64,000 nt of DNA from Methylobacterium cerastii (GCF_022179125.1 NZ_BPQG01000044.1:62001-126000); one strand, 5' to 3'; positions 17,480 to 26,569 are shown, counted from the first letter of the stretch. Translations and numbers: made by a program. Notes: generated by a model from the sequence alone, not told the origin.

Positions 17480-20113
17480 GTGAGCACCTACCGCTTCGAG
17501 GCCCTGCTCACCCCGCGCTCGGTCGCCGTGGTCGGGGCGGGCGCCCGCGCCGGCTCACTCGGGCGCGCGGTGTTCGACAAGATCCGAGCCGGCGGCTTCG
17601 CTGGGCCGGTCCATCCGGTCCACCCGCAGGACGCGGAAGCCGACGGCGTCCCGTGCGTCGCGCGGATCGCGGATCTAGCCTCAGTGCCCGACCTCGCCGT
17701 GGTGGCGAGCCCGCCCGAAAGCATCCCCGGGATCGTCGCGGAGGCCGGACGTGTCGGCGTGCAGGCCGCGATCCTGCTCACCGCCGGCCTCGGTACCGGG
17801 CCGGACGACCCCGGCCCGCGCGCGGCGCGGATCGCCCGCGCGCACGGCCTGCGCCTGCTCGGCCCCGACAGCGCGGGTCTCGCCGTGCCCGGCCACCGGC
17901 TCGACGCCAGCCTGCTCGCCCGCGCGCCGGCGGCGGGCGACCTCGCCCTGGTCTCGCAATCGGGCACGGTCGCCGGGGCGATCGTCGAGTGGGGCGCCCG
18001 GCACGGGGCCGGGTTCTCGGCGGTGATGGCGCTCGGCAGCGCCTGCGACGTCGACGTCGCCGACTGCCTCGACCACTTCGCCAACTGCCTGCGCACCCGG
18101 GCGATCCTGCTGTGCCTCGACGGGGTGTCGGACGCCCGGCGCTTCATGTCGGCGGCGCGTGCCGCCGCGCGCACCAAGCCGGTGGTTGTCCTGCGCGCCG
18201 GCCGCCACGCCCGCGACGGGCGCGACCCCGAGACCCATACCGGCGCCCTGGCCCGGCCCGACGCGGTCTACGCCGCCGCGTTCCGACGGGCGGGCCTGCT
18301 CGCGGTGGAGGACCTCGACGCGATGTTCTCGGCCGCCGAGACGCTGTCCCACCAGCGCCCGTTCGCGGGCAAGCGCCTCGCGATCCTCACCAACGGCCGC
18401 GGCATCGGCCTGCTCGCCGCCGACCGGCTCGCCGACCGCGGCGGCGTCCCGGCGGACGGGCCGGCGGTGGACCTCGGCATCACCGCCGACGGGCCGGCCT
18501 ACGCCGCGGCCCTGGCGCCGATGCTGGCCGACCACGCCGGCGACGCGGTGCTCTCGGTCCACGTCCCAACCGCCCGCTCGGACGCCGCCGCGGTGGCGCA
18601 GGCGATCGCCGACACGGTGACGCAAACGCGCCGCGGGCAGGGGCGGAAAAAACCGGTCTTCGCGGTGTCCCACGGGGAGGAGGCCGCCGCGATCCTGGCG
18701 GGCGCCGGCATCCCGCACTTCTCCACCGAGTCCGAGGCGATCGAAGGCTTCCTCCATCTCGTGCGCTACCGCGAGGCGCAGGACGACCTGATGCGCACGC
18801 CCGGCTCCCTGCCGCGCGACTTCTCGCCCGACACGGAGGCCGCCGAGGCGATCGTCGCCGCAGCCCTGCGGCAAGGGGCGGCGTGGCTCGACCCCGTCGC
18901 GGTCGCCGGGCTGCTCGCCGCCTACGGCATCGAGACCGTGCCGCTGACGCTCGCCCCCGACATCGACGCGGCGGCGGCCGCCGCCTGGACGATCATCGCG
19001 GCCGGCGGGTCGGTGGCGCTGAAGGTCGTCTCGCCGGACGTGGTGCACAAGTCCGACATCGGCGGGGTGCACCTCGACCTCACCAGCGAGCAGGACGTCC
19101 GCGACGCCGCGCGCAAGATCCTGGTGCGCGCCCGGCGCGAGCGGCCCGACGCCCGCGTCACGGGTTTCGCCGTGCAGCCGATGGTGCGCAAGGGCCAGCG
19201 CCGCGAGCTGATCGCCGGGCTGGCCGAGGACTCGGTCTTCGGCCCCGTGGTGGTGTTCGGCCGCGGCGGAACGGCGGTGGAGGTGATCGACGACCGGGCG
19301 CTGGGCCTGCCGCCCCTCGACTTGGCGCTGGCCGACGACCTGATCGGCCGCACCCGCGTCGCCCGCCGGCTCGCCGCCTACCGCGACGTGCCGGCGGTGG
19401 ACCGCGGCGCCATCGCCCTGACGCTGGTGAAGCTCGCCCAACTCGCCGCCGACCTGCCCGACGTGCGCGAGCTCGACATCAACCCGCTGCTCGCCGACGC
19501 GAACGGCGTCGTGGCGCTGGACGCCCGCGTGCGCCTGCGCGCCAGTCCCCGCCGGGCCGGCGGCCATCCGCGCTTCGCGATCCGCCCCTACCCGGCCGAA
19601 TGGATGCGGACGCTGACGCTGAAGGGCCGGACGGTCGACGTGCGCCCGGTGCGGCCCGAGGACGAGCCGCTGTTCCAGGCGTTCTTCGCCACCATCGACC
19701 CGGAAGACGTGCGCCTGCGCTTCTTCGCCCCCGTGCGCGACTTCAGCCACGCCTTCCTCGCCCGCCTGACCCAGCTCGACTACGCCCGCGCCATCGCCTT
19801 CGTGGCCCTGGACGCGGGCGAGGAGGGCGCCAAGCGCATGCTCGGCGCGGTGCGCCTGCACGCCAACGCCGACGGCACCAGCGGCGAGTACGCGATCCTC
19901 GTCCGTTCCGAGGCCCGCGGCACCGGCCTGGCCCTCGCCCTGATGCGGCTGATGCTCGACTGGGCGGCCTCCGAGGGCATCGGCACCGTCGAGGGCACGG
20001 TGCTGGCCGAGAACCGCGCGATGCTCGCCGTCTGCCGCCGCCTGGGGTTTTCGCAAAGCCGCGACCCGGAGGACATGGGGGTGGTGAAGGTGCGGCTCGC
20101 GTTGCAAGGGTGA
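17480..20113 (+). CDS. Acyl-CoA synthetase (NDP-forming)/GNAT N-acetyltransferase fusion, Pat-like
   Basis: 877 aa. Domain order: CoA-binding Rossmann domain (SVAVVGAGARAGSLGRAVFD, about 10-105), succinyl-CoA-ligase-like domains (about 115-450), ATP-grasp domain (about 466-700, with ALKVVSPDVVHKSDIGGVHL), and a C-terminal GNAT domain (about 712-875, with LVRSEARGTGLALALM). This is the architecture of the protein lysine acetyltransferase Pat/YfiQ, which acetylates and inactivates Acs. The synthetase part keeps the THTGALA motif with the candidate phosphohistidine near residue 253, so it might still be catalytic. GTG 17480 has a GGAGG site 7 bp upstream. Confidence 0.9.
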   Translation: MSTYRFEALLTPRSVAVVGAGARAGSLGRAVFDKIRAGGFAGPVHPVHPQDAEADGVPCVARIADLASVPDLAVVASPPESIPGIVAEAGRVGVQAAILLTAGLGTGPDDPGPRAARIARAHGLRLLGPDSAGLAVPGHRLDASLLARAPAAGDLALVSQSGTVAGAIVEWGARHGAGFSAVMALGSACDVDVADCLDHFANCLRTRAILLCLDGVSDARRFMSAARAAARTKPVVVLRAGRHARDGRDPETHTGALARPDAVYAAAFRRAGLLAVEDLDAMFSAAETLSHQRPFAGKRLAILTNGRGIGLLAADRLADRGGVPADGPAVDLGITADGPAYAAALAPMLADHAGDAVLSVHVPTARSDAAAVAQAIADTVTQTRRGQGRKKPVFAVSHGEEAAAILAGAGIPHFSTESEAIEGFLHLVRYREAQDDLMRTPGSLPRDFSPDTEAAEAIVAAALRQGAAWLDPVAVAGLLAAYGIETVPLTLAPDIDAAAAAAWTIIAAGGSVALKVVSPDVVHKSDIGGVHLDLTSEQDVRDAARKILVRARRERPDARVTGFAVQPMVRKGQRRELIAGLAEDSVFGPVVVFGRGGTAVEVIDDRALGLPPLDLALADDLIGRTRVARRLAAYRDVPAVDRGAIALTLVKLAQLAADLPDVRELDINPLLADANGVVALDARVRLRASPRRAGGHPRFAIRPYPAEWMRTLTLKGRTVDVRPVRPEDEPLFQAFFATIDPEDVRLRFFAPVRDFSHAFLARLTQLDYARAIAFVALDAGEEGAKRMLGAVRLHANADGTSGEYAILVRSEARGTGLALALMRLMLDWAASEGIGTVEGTVLAENRAMLAVCRRLGFSQSRDPEDMGVVKVRLALQG

Positions 20114-20138
20114 GGCCGCCCGCATCGAAAGGAGTCGT

Positions 20139-21086
20139 GTGCGGCCGCGCGATGTGAGCCTGCTCGCCCCCATGCGGATCAACCGGACCGACCTCGCCGA
20201 CCTCGGCACGTTCCTCGCCATCGCACGCCATCTCAGCTTTCGGCGGGCCGGGCTGGAGCTCGGCGTCAGCGCCTCGGCGCTGAGCCACGCGCTCAAGCAG
20301 ATGGAGGCGCGCCTCGGCGTGCGGCTGGTCAACCGCACGAGCCGGAGCGTCACCCTGACCGCGGCCGGCGCAGACCTCCTCGCATCCCTGGACCAGCCCT
20401 TCGCGGCGCTCGGGTCGGCCCTCGACGGGCTCGATCGCCACCGGGCGCCGGGCGACGCCGTCGGACGGATTCGCCTCAACGTGCTCGAGCATGCGAGCAC
20501 CTTGCTGCTCGCCCCCGTGCTGCCCGAGTTCGGCGCGCGCCATCCCCAGGTCGAGGTCGAGGTCCGGGTGTCCAACGACCTGGTCGACGTGGTGGAAGCC
20601 GGCGCCGACGCCGGCATCCGCTACGGCGGCACCGTGCCCCAGGACATGATCGCGCAACGCCTGTCGGCCGACCTGCGCTGGGTGGTCGTCGGCGCGCCCG
20701 CCTACCTGGACCGGCGCGGGACGCCCGATCATCCGCGCGACCTCGGCGAGCATCGCTGCCTGCGCATCCGGCTGGGCGACGACAGCCTCTACCGATGGGA
20801 GTTCGAGCGGGCGAGTGAGACGCTCGCCCTCGACGTGCCCGGCGCGGTGACCCTCGACAACACGCAGCTGGCGCTGGCCCTCGCGGCGGGCGGCGGCGGG
20901 CTCGCCTACCTCCCCGAGGCCTGCGCCGCGCCGTTCGTCACCGCCGGAACGCTGCGCATCGTGCTGGCGGAGTGGGCTCCGATGGGACCGGGCTTCCACG
21001 TCTACTATCCCGGCCCCCGCCAGGTGCCGGCCGGCCTGCGGCTGCTGATCGACCTGATCCGCACGCTGAGGCCCCTCGGCCTGTAG
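20139..21086 (+). CDS. LysR family transcriptional regulator
   Basis: 315 aa. Seen: the N-terminal winged HTH (LADLGTFLAIARHLSFRRAG, then LGVSASALSHALKQMEARLG and LVNRTSRSVTLTAAG) and a LysR substrate-binding domain with LLLAPVLPEFGARHPQVEVE and VVEAGADAGIRYGG. GTG 20139 is chosen because AAAGGAG lies 4 bp upstream; ATG 20172 is a possible shorter start. It is 25 bp after the synthetase/GNAT gene and 153 bp before the SDR gene. The downstream SDR and cupin genes are its likely targets. The effector is unknown. Confidence 0.92.
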   Translation: MRPRDVSLLAPMRINRTDLADLGTFLAIARHLSFRRAGLELGVSASALSHALKQMEARLGVRLVNRTSRSVTLTAAGADLLASLDQPFAALGSALDGLDRHRAPGDAVGRIRLNVLEHASTLLLAPVLPEFGARHPQVEVEVRVSNDLVDVVEAGADAGIRYGGTVPQDMIAQRLSADLRWVVVGAPAYLDRRGTPDHPRDLGEHRCLRIRLGDDSLYRWEFERASETLALDVPGAVTLDNTQLALALAAGGGGLAYLPEACAAPFVTAGTLRIVLAEWAPMGPGFHVYYPGPRQVPAGLRLLIDLIRTLRPLGL

Positions 21087-21239
21087 GCGTCCGCCCGTCC
21101 GGCGCGTTGTCGCCTTGGCGTTGAGTTCCGCTCATCGCTCCGTTGAGGCGCGGACGGCTGATCGCGGCAGCGCGGGACGCCTAGCTTCGGCCGACCGGCA
21201 AGCCCACCCGCTCGCCCCCCTCAGCCGAAAGCCGTCGCC

Positions 21240-21995
21240 ATGCCGAGCCCACAGCGTTTCACCGGAAAGGTCGCCTTCGTCACCGGCGCCGCCAGCGGCA
21301 TCGGCCGCGCCGCCGCGCTCGCCTTCGCGCGCGAGGGCGCCGAAGTCGCGATCGCGGATCGGGACGAAGCGGCGCTGGAGCAGGTGCGGGCCGAGATGGC
21401 GGGGACGGGCGCCGCGGTGCTGCCGATCCGCTGCGACGTGTCCCGGCCCGCCGCGGTGGAGGCGGCGGTCGCCGGCACGGTCGCGCGGTTCGGGCGACTC
21501 GACTGCGCCTTCAACAACGCGGGCGTCGAGAACCGGGCGGCGCCCGTCCACGCGATCGAACTCGACGAATGGGACCGGATCCTCGACATCAACCTGCGCG
21601 GCACCTTCGTGTGCATGAAGCACGAGATCGCTCAGATGCTGCGCCAGGGCGGCGGCGTGGTCGTCAACACCTCCTCCGGCGCCGGCGTCAGGGGCGTCGC
21701 GGGAGGCGCGAGCTACGCCGCCTCGAAGCACGCCATGATCGGCCTGACCAAGTCCGCCGCGCTCGACTACGCCAAGGCGAACATCCGGGTGAACGCGATC
21801 CTGCCGGGCAACATCGCGACGCCGATGATGGACCGCTTCACCGGCGGCGACATCCAGAAGGCGATCGACCGGGAGCCGGTCGGGCGCCTCGGCAAGCCCG
21901 AGGAGATCGCCGAGGCCGTGCTGTGGATGAGCTCCGACCTCGGCGCGTTCGTGACCGGCGCCGCGATCGCGGTTGACGGCGGGTGGTCTCTCTGA
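21240..21995 (+). CDS. SDR family NAD(P)-dependent oxidoreductase
   Basis: 251 aa classical short-chain dehydrogenase. Seen: the cofactor motif TGAASGIG at residues 15-22, CAFNNAGVENRAAP, the catalytic serine in VNTSSGAG, Tyr159 and Lys163 in YAASK, and the C-terminal GAAIAVDGGWSL typical of glucose 1-dehydrogenase-like and 3-oxoacyl reductase-like members. It is followed after 39 bp by the cupin gene, so they may act on related substrates. The substrate cannot be told from sequence. Confidence 0.92.
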   Translation: MPSPQRFTGKVAFVTGAASGIGRAAALAFAREGAEVAIADRDEAALEQVRAEMAGTGAAVLPIRCDVSRPAAVEAAVAGTVARFGRLDCAFNNAGVENRAAPVHAIELDEWDRILDINLRGTFVCMKHEIAQMLRQGGGVVVNTSSGAGVRGVAGGASYAASKHAMIGLTKSAALDYAKANIRVNAILPGNIATPMMDRFTGGDIQKAIDREPVGRLGKPEEIAEAVLWMSSDLGAFVTGAAIAVDGGWSL

Positions 21996-22034
21996 GGCCC
22001 AACGGACCTCGATGGTCTGACGAAGGAGCGACGA

Positions 22035-22433
22035 ATGGAAATCAAACGCAGCGGATCTCAGCCGTCCGGCCGGGGACCCGACGACTGGTTCACCGGTACC
22101 GTGCGGATCGACCCGCTCTTCACCGCCCCGGACCCTGCCCGCGTCTCCGGCGCGAGCGTGACGTTCGAACCCGGTGCTCGCACCGCCTGGCACACGCACC
22201 CGCTGGGCCAAACGCTGGTCGTCACCTTCGGCCGGGGCTGGGTGCAGCGCGAGGGCGGGCCGTTCGAGGAGATCGCGCCGGGCGACGTCGTCTGGTTCGA
22301 GCCGGGCGAGCGGCATTGGCACGGCGCGACGGCGACGAGCGCAATGACACACATCGCAATCCAGGAACGGCAGGACGGCGAAGCGGTGAAGTGGATGGAA
22401 CCAGTGTCAGACGCCGGGTACCAGCGCGGGTGA
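22035..22433 (+). CDS. Cupin protein, homologue of Mn-dependent (R)-hydroxynitrile lyase (GtHNL type)
   Basis: 132 aa single-domain cupin. From memory of the family, it closely resembles the bacterial cupin hydroxynitrile lyases such as that of Granulicella tundricola, which split or form cyanohydrins with a metal ion. The ligand set appears at the same numbering: His53, His55 and Gln59 in WHTHPLGQ, and His94 in GERHWHGA. Active-site positions Ala40, Val42, His106 and Gln110 are also present. Many relatives are annotated only as cupin or carboxymuconolactone decarboxylase-like. It is preceded by AAGGAGCGACGA and follows the SDR gene. Confidence 0.85.
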   Translation: MEIKRSGSQPSGRGPDDWFTGTVRIDPLFTAPDPARVSGASVTFEPGARTAWHTHPLGQTLVVTFGRGWVQREGGPFEEIAPGDVVWFEPGERHWHGATATSAMTHIAIQERQDGEAVKWMEPVSDAGYQRG

Positions 22434-22464
22434 ACCTCCTAGGCCGCGGAAGGCCTAACGAAAA

Positions 22465-22495
22465 AGGCCCCGCTTCCTCTCGGGAAGCGGGGCCT
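22465..22495 (-). terminator. Rho-independent terminator of dps
   Basis: Perfect 13-bp stem AGGCCCCGCTTCC / GGAAGCGGGGCCT with a 5-nt loop. On the minus strand it is followed by TTTTT, and it lies 24 bp past the dps stop. It may also slow transcription coming from the cupin gene. Confidence 0.9.
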
Positions 22496-22518
22496 CGTCT
22501 CACGTCAGGCGAAATGGC

Positions 22519-23052
22519 TTAGTGGCCGCCGTCGGTGGCGTTGCGGGTCGACTCGTAGAGGAACCAGGTGCGCTCCTCGGATTGGTTGATCCACTCCTCG
22601 AGGAGCGAGGTGGTCGAGACGTCGTTGGCCTCGTCCGTCACCTCGTGCAGCTCGCGCATGTTGGCGGTGAGCGCCTTGTTGTCGTCGCGCAGCTCCTTGA
22701 GCATGTCGAGCGGCGAGACGTACTCGGCGTCGTTGTCGGCGACCCGGGTCAGGGTCTTGGCTTGGCCGAGCGACTTCAGCGCGAAGCCGCCGATCTTGCG
22801 GGCGCGCTCGGCCACGTCGTCGACGATCGCGAAGATCTGCTCGGCCTGTTCGTCGAGCAGGAGGTGGTAGTCGCGAAAGTTCGGGCCGCTCATGTGCCAG
22901 TGGAAGTTCTTGGTCTTGATGTAGAGCGCGAACAGATCCGAGGTCAGGACCGCGAGGCCCTCGGCGATCTTCTTGGTGTCGGCCGGATCGAGGTCGGTCG
23001 GGGTGTTGAGGCGGTCGCTCTCGATGCGGGTGATGGGCTTGGCCTTCGCCAT
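22519..23052 (-). CDS. dps: Dps family DNA-binding ferritin-like protein
   Basis: 177 aa. Dps forms dodecamers that store iron and protect DNA in stress. Seen: the Dps signature TKNFHWHMSGPNFRDYH near residue 60, LDEQAEQIFAIVDDVAERAR with the conserved ferroxidase acidic positions, and a four-helix pattern throughout. The N-terminal tail MAKAKPITRIESDR is Lys/Arg-rich, fit for DNA contact. ATG 23052 is chosen over upstream in-frame codons because it gives the family-typical start with a GGAG site upstream. It is monocistronic with its own terminator. Confidence 0.95.
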   Translation of the reverse strand: MAKAKPITRIESDRLNTPTDLDPADTKKIAEGLAVLTSDLFALYIKTKNFHWHMSGPNFRDYHLLLDEQAEQIFAIVDDVAERARKIGGFALKSLGQAKTLTRVADNDAEYVSPLDMLKELRDDNKALTANMRELHEVTDEANDVSTTSLLEEWINQSEERTWFLYESTRNATDGGH

Positions 23053-23228
23053 GGGGTGGCTCCGTTCTCGTTCGGTTGGGGGCGAACGCCGCGCAGCCGT
23101 GCCGACGGCTCCGGCGTTCCTCACCCGGCAGAATGAACGGTGGCGGCGATTGTTCCGGGGCCGGTCCGGGGCGCGGGGCAGGGGTGCCGCCCACGCACAG
23201 GCTGGAACCGTTCCAACTCTCTCCGCGG

Positions 23229-24770
23229 TCAGTTCGGTATCGTGCCGGGCGGCCGCGGGGCCGGCCCGTCGCCGAGCTGCGTCGCCGGCAGGCGCGGGAC
23301 GGGCCGCGCCGAAGCGGGTGCGAGGGTCCTGGTGGCGACCGCGGGCTTCAGGTCGGCGGCCACCGGCGGGCGCTGTTCGGGCTTGGCGGGGCGGATCGCC
23401 GCGCGCGGCGCGACCGTGCCGGTGGTGGCCGGCTCGGTCGCCGCCGAGGGCACCGGGCCGCCGGGGGTGTCGAGCCCGTAGATGTCGTCGCGGAAGTGCA
23501 CGCGCCCGTCCGGCGTGGCGTAGCCGGTGAGGTAGACGAAGGTCACCGGCACCGGCTTCACCAGCTTGAGGTCGCGGCGCTCGCCGTCGGCGATGGCGGT
23601 CTCGATCTCGATCGGCCCCCAGGCCGAGCCCGGCCCGTTCGGCCCCTCGACGCCCGAGAGCAGCCAGCCGACGAGCTCCTTCACCCCGCCGACGCGGACG
23701 CAGCCGTGGCTGTGGAAGCGGACGTTGCGGGCGAACAGCGACTTCGAGGGCGTATCGTGCATGTAGACTGCGAAGCGGTTCGGCATGTCGATCCGCACCT
23801 GCCCGAGCGAGTTGTCGAAGCCGGAATCCTGGCGCAGCGTGTAGTTGACCGCCTTCTCGGTGTTCCAGTTCACTGCCGTCGGATCGACCTCGACGTTGCC
23901 GGGGCCGAGGATGCGGATGTGGTTCTTGGCCAGATATCCCGGCTCCTTGCGCATCCGCGGGATGATCTCGTTCTTCACCACCGAGACCGGCACCGTCCAG
24001 GTCGGGTTGAAGTTGATGTCGGTGATCCGCGTCTCGACGCTGGGCGTCGCCTTGTCGGGCTTGCCGACCACGGCGACGTAGCGGCGCGCGACCTGGCCGC
24101 CCTCAACCGCCTCGACGGTGGCCGCCGGGATGTTGACGACGACGTAGCGCTCGCCGAACGGGAACTTCGAGCCCATCAGCCGGGCCGCCGAAGCCGCGAG
24201 CTGGCGCTGGCGGACGGAGGCCGGCACGTTGAGCGCGGCGATCGTCAGCCGGCCCACCAGCCCCGATTCCGGCAGGCCGTGGCGGGCCTGGAACGCGGTC
24301 ACCGCCGCGATCAGCGGCGGATCGAGCCGGTCGCTCGGGGGCGCGTCGGCGGGCAGGTCGCCGGTGAGGGTCAGGTGATGGCGCAGGCCTGGGATCGCCG
24401 GGTTCGACGCGCCCGGCTTGAACACCGTGGTCTCGGGTACCGGCGCCCAGCCGCCCGCGTCGGCGAAGGCCTGGTACAGGTCGGCGGCGCGCAGGGTCTC
24501 GGTGAAGGTCTTCTGCGTCAGCGTCGGCCGCGGGTCGGCGGAGACGGTGGCGTAGACCAGCTCCGGCTCGGGCTTGCGCTTGGCCGGCTCGCGCGCGGCA
24601 GCCTCCGGCGCAGGAGCCGCCACCGGTGCCGCCTGCGGCAGGGCGGGCACGGGTTGCGCCGTCGCGGGGCTCGCAGCCGGCGGCGCGCTTTGGGCGGTGG
24701 CCGTGCTCAGCGCGGCGGCGAGCGCCAGGGGCGACAGGCCCGCGCGCAGGAAGGCGGCAGAGAACATCAC
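23229..24770 (-). CDS. Secreted L,D-transpeptidase (YcbB-like, YkuD domain)
   Basis: 513 aa. Peptidoglycan cross-linking or lipoprotein-attachment enzyme of the periplasm. Seen: a signal peptide (LSPLALAAALSTATAQ), an Ala/Pro-rich linker, a scaffold region, a peptidoglycan-binding-1 segment (AVTAFQARHGLPESGLVGRL) near residue 160, and a YkuD domain with MHDTPSK and the catalytic SHGCVRVGG, where Cys357 is the nucleophile. A Pro/Ala-rich tail of about 70 residues follows. The layout matches YcbB/LdtD enzymes that make 3-3 cross-links. Confidence 0.93.
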   Translation of the reverse strand: MMFSAAFLRAGLSPLALAAALSTATAQSAPPAASPATAQPVPALPQAAPVAAPAPEAAAREPAKRKPEPELVYATVSADPRPTLTQKTFTETLRAADLYQAFADAGGWAPVPETTVFKPGASNPAIPGLRHHLTLTGDLPADAPPSDRLDPPLIAAVTAFQARHGLPESGLVGRLTIAALNVPASVRQRQLAASAARLMGSKFPFGERYVVVNIPAATVEAVEGGQVARRYVAVVGKPDKATPSVETRITDINFNPTWTVPVSVVKNEIIPRMRKEPGYLAKNHIRILGPGNVEVDPTAVNWNTEKAVNYTLRQDSGFDNSLGQVRIDMPNRFAVYMHDTPSKSLFARNVRFHSHGCVRVGGVKELVGWLLSGVEGPNGPGSAWGPIEIETAIADGERRDLKLVKPVPVTFVYLTGYATPDGRVHFRDDIYGLDTPGGPVPSAATEPATTGTVAPRAAIRPAKPEQRPPVAADLKPAVATRTLAPASARPVPRLPATQLGDGPAPRPPGTIPN

Positions 24771-24868
24771 GCAACCCCGTCTCGGCCCCGCGACCGGGCG
24801 GTTCCGGGCCGGATCATGCGGGGGCGATGGTTACCGATCCCTTGTGCCCGGCTCAGGCCGGCGCCGGT

Positions 24869-25108
24869 TCACCGCAGCAGCCAGGTGCCGACGAAGGCGA
24901 GGGCGGCCGAGTACACGGCGTAGCCGTCCTCGTCCGTCACCACCACGGTGATGGTCTGGCGCTCGCCGTCGGTCGGGATCTCGTTGACGGCGATGGCGGG
25001 CAGCAGGCGCTTGGCCTCGAGGGCGGCGGCCTGCACGTCGTCGCAGTGGGTGCCGACGTCGTCGCGCTGGTGGAAGCCGTCGTGGATGTCGAAGAAGTAC
25101 CGGGGCAC
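24869..25108 (-). CDS. DUF6894 family small protein
   Basis: 79 aa cytosolic protein of unknown function, common in multiple copies in Methylobacterium and other Rhizobiales. Seen: the family start PRYFFDIHDGFHQRDDVGTH, then AAALEAKRLLPAIA and the strands TITVVVTDEDGYAVYSA. The start is GTG 25108, since the PRYFF motif directly follows it. It is alone between the L,D-transpeptidase gene (same strand) and the divergent acyltransferase gene. Confidence 0.8.
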   Translation of the reverse strand: MPRYFFDIHDGFHQRDDVGTHCDDVQAAALEAKRLLPAIAVNEIPTDGERQTITVVVTDEDGYAVYSAALAFVGTWLLR

Positions 25109-25489
25109 GGGCTCATCACGCGTCGAAGGCGGGAGCGCATCCGTCTCTCATGCGCGGAGCGCCGAAGGTCAGGGCCGCGATGCCCGGATCGTAGACCTCT
25201 CGCCCGCGCCGGCAACCGCGCGAGTGTCGCATGCGGGGCGGGGCCTCGCGGACATCGGCGATCTGGATTTGCGCGCTCCAGCATTCGAGCCGACACGAGC
25301 TTTGGCGCCCGAGAGATACGCTTCTTCCCTCCCCCCCGCAGAGGGGGAGATAATCGTCGCACCACTCCGGTGCCGGCGCGGATAGTGAGGACGAAAAATT
25401 TGCGGTTTCGTGTTTCGGTGTCCGGCGATCGTCCGGAATCCGCAAGGAGCTGCGCCATCCCGAGCCCCACCGCCCCGGTCCCGCCGGCG
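25109..25489. other. Intergenic region with a palindromic repeat
   Basis: Divergent promoter space for the DUF6894 gene and the acyltransferase gene. A copy of the CCCTCCCCC/GGGGGAG repeat lies at 25328-25349. An AAGGAG site sits at 25444-25449, 41 bp before the chosen ATG. Confidence 0.5.
25328..25349. repeat. Dispersed palindromic repeat, imperfect copy
   Basis: CCCTCCCCCCCGCAGAGGGGGAG: the same core as the copies at 15334, 16304 and 51071. It is located about 140 bp upstream of the acyltransferase gene. Confidence 0.55.
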
Positions 25490-26569
25490 ATGCCCTACCT
25501 GCCGCAGCTCGACGGGGTGCGGGCGCTGGCGATCGGCATCGTCTACGTCGCCCATTGCGGGCTCAGCCACGTCGTGCCGGGGGGCTTCGGCGTCACGGTG
25601 TTCTTCTTCCTGTCGGGCTACCTCATCACCACCCTGCTGCGGATCGAGCGGGGGGTGAGCGGGACGGTGTCGCTGAAGGCGTTCTACCTGCGCCGGGCCT
25701 TGCGCATCCTGCCGCCGATGTACCTGGCGCTGGCGTTCTCCGGCCTGCTCTACGGGCTCGGCCTGCTCGACTGGATGCGCGTCGACGCGGTGGCGGTGCT
25801 GGGGCAGGCGACGTTCCTGACGAACTACCCCGACCTCCTCGGCACCGAGCAGGTGCTGCCGGTGCCGCTGTGGAGCCTCGCGATCGAGGAGCACTTCTAC
25901 CTGCTGTTTCCGCTGGCCTACCTGCTGTGGCTCGGGCGCCTGTCGCCGCGTCGGGCGGCCCTGGCATGCCTGGCACTGTGCGGCGGCGTGCTGGCCATCC
26001 GCTGCCTCAACGTGTGGCGGCTCGCCGATTACAGCCTGAACTACTCCTGGACCCACACCCGCATCGACGCGATCCTGTTCGGCTGCTGCCTCGGCCTGTG
26101 GAACAACCCGGTGATCCCGGCCGACCGCGCCTGGCGGCCGAAACCCCGGCACGTGGCGGCGGCGGGCGCGGTGATCCTCGCCACCCTCGCGGTGCGGAAC
26201 CCCGCCTTCCGCGAGACCCTGCGCTACACGCTGCAGAGCGCGGCGCTGTTCGTGCCGTTCTCGGCCGCCTTGCAGGGCCGCGGATGGGTGGTGCGGGCGC
26301 TCGGCTCCGCGCCGATGCGCCGGCTCGGGCTCTACTCCTATAGCTTCTACCTCCTGCACCCGACGATGATCGCGCTGCTGCTGCACCTGCGGCCGGGCTT
26401 GGGGTCCCTCGTACTGATCGTCGCCGGCCTCGTGCCGACCCTGGCCCTGTGCGCGCTGATGCAGGCCTGGGTGGAGCGCCCCTGCGCCCGGCTGCGGCGG
26501 CGCCTGCTCGACCCGTCCGGCCGGCCGCCGGAACCGAGCCTCGCCGACCCGGAGCGGCGGGCGGCCTGA
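25490..26569 (+). CDS. Acyltransferase 3 (OafA/NodX-type) membrane protein
   Basis: 359 aa integral membrane enzyme that O-acylates surface polysaccharide or other glycans using acyl-CoA. Seen: the N-terminal PYLPQLDGVRALAIGIVYVAH with the family Arg, GVTVFFFLSGYLITTLL, FYLRRALRILPPMYLAL and PLWSLAIEEHFYLLFPLAYL, and about ten hydrophobic helices ending LYSYSFYLLHPTMIALLL. ATG 25490 begins just before the family domain. The good AAGGAG site at 25444 instead points to an in-frame ATC at 25457, so the start is uncertain. No polysaccharide cluster surrounds it. Confidence 0.9.
   Translation: MPYLPQLDGVRALAIGIVYVAHCGLSHVVPGGFGVTVFFFLSGYLITTLLRIERGVSGTVSLKAFYLRRALRILPPMYLALAFSGLLYGLGLLDWMRVDAVAVLGQATFLTNYPDLLGTEQVLPVPLWSLAIEEHFYLLFPLAYLLWLGRLSPRRAALACLALCGGVLAIRCLNVWRLADYSLNYSWTHTRIDAILFGCCLGLWNNPVIPADRAWRPKPRHVAAAGAVILATLAVRNPAFRETLRYTLQSAALFVPFSAALQGRGWVVRALGSAPMRRLGLYSYSFYLLHPTMIALLLHLRPGLGSLVLIVAGLVPTLALCALMQAWVERPCARLRRRLLDPSGRPPEPSLADPERRAA

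Noticed and set aside
17389-20617. Very long overlapping ORFs (over 900 codons) on both strands across the synthetase/GNAT gene
   Set aside because: They are Arg/Pro/His-rich translations of other frames of a high-GC gene. They lack family motifs and ribosome-binding sites, whereas the 17480 frame shows four recognisable domains.
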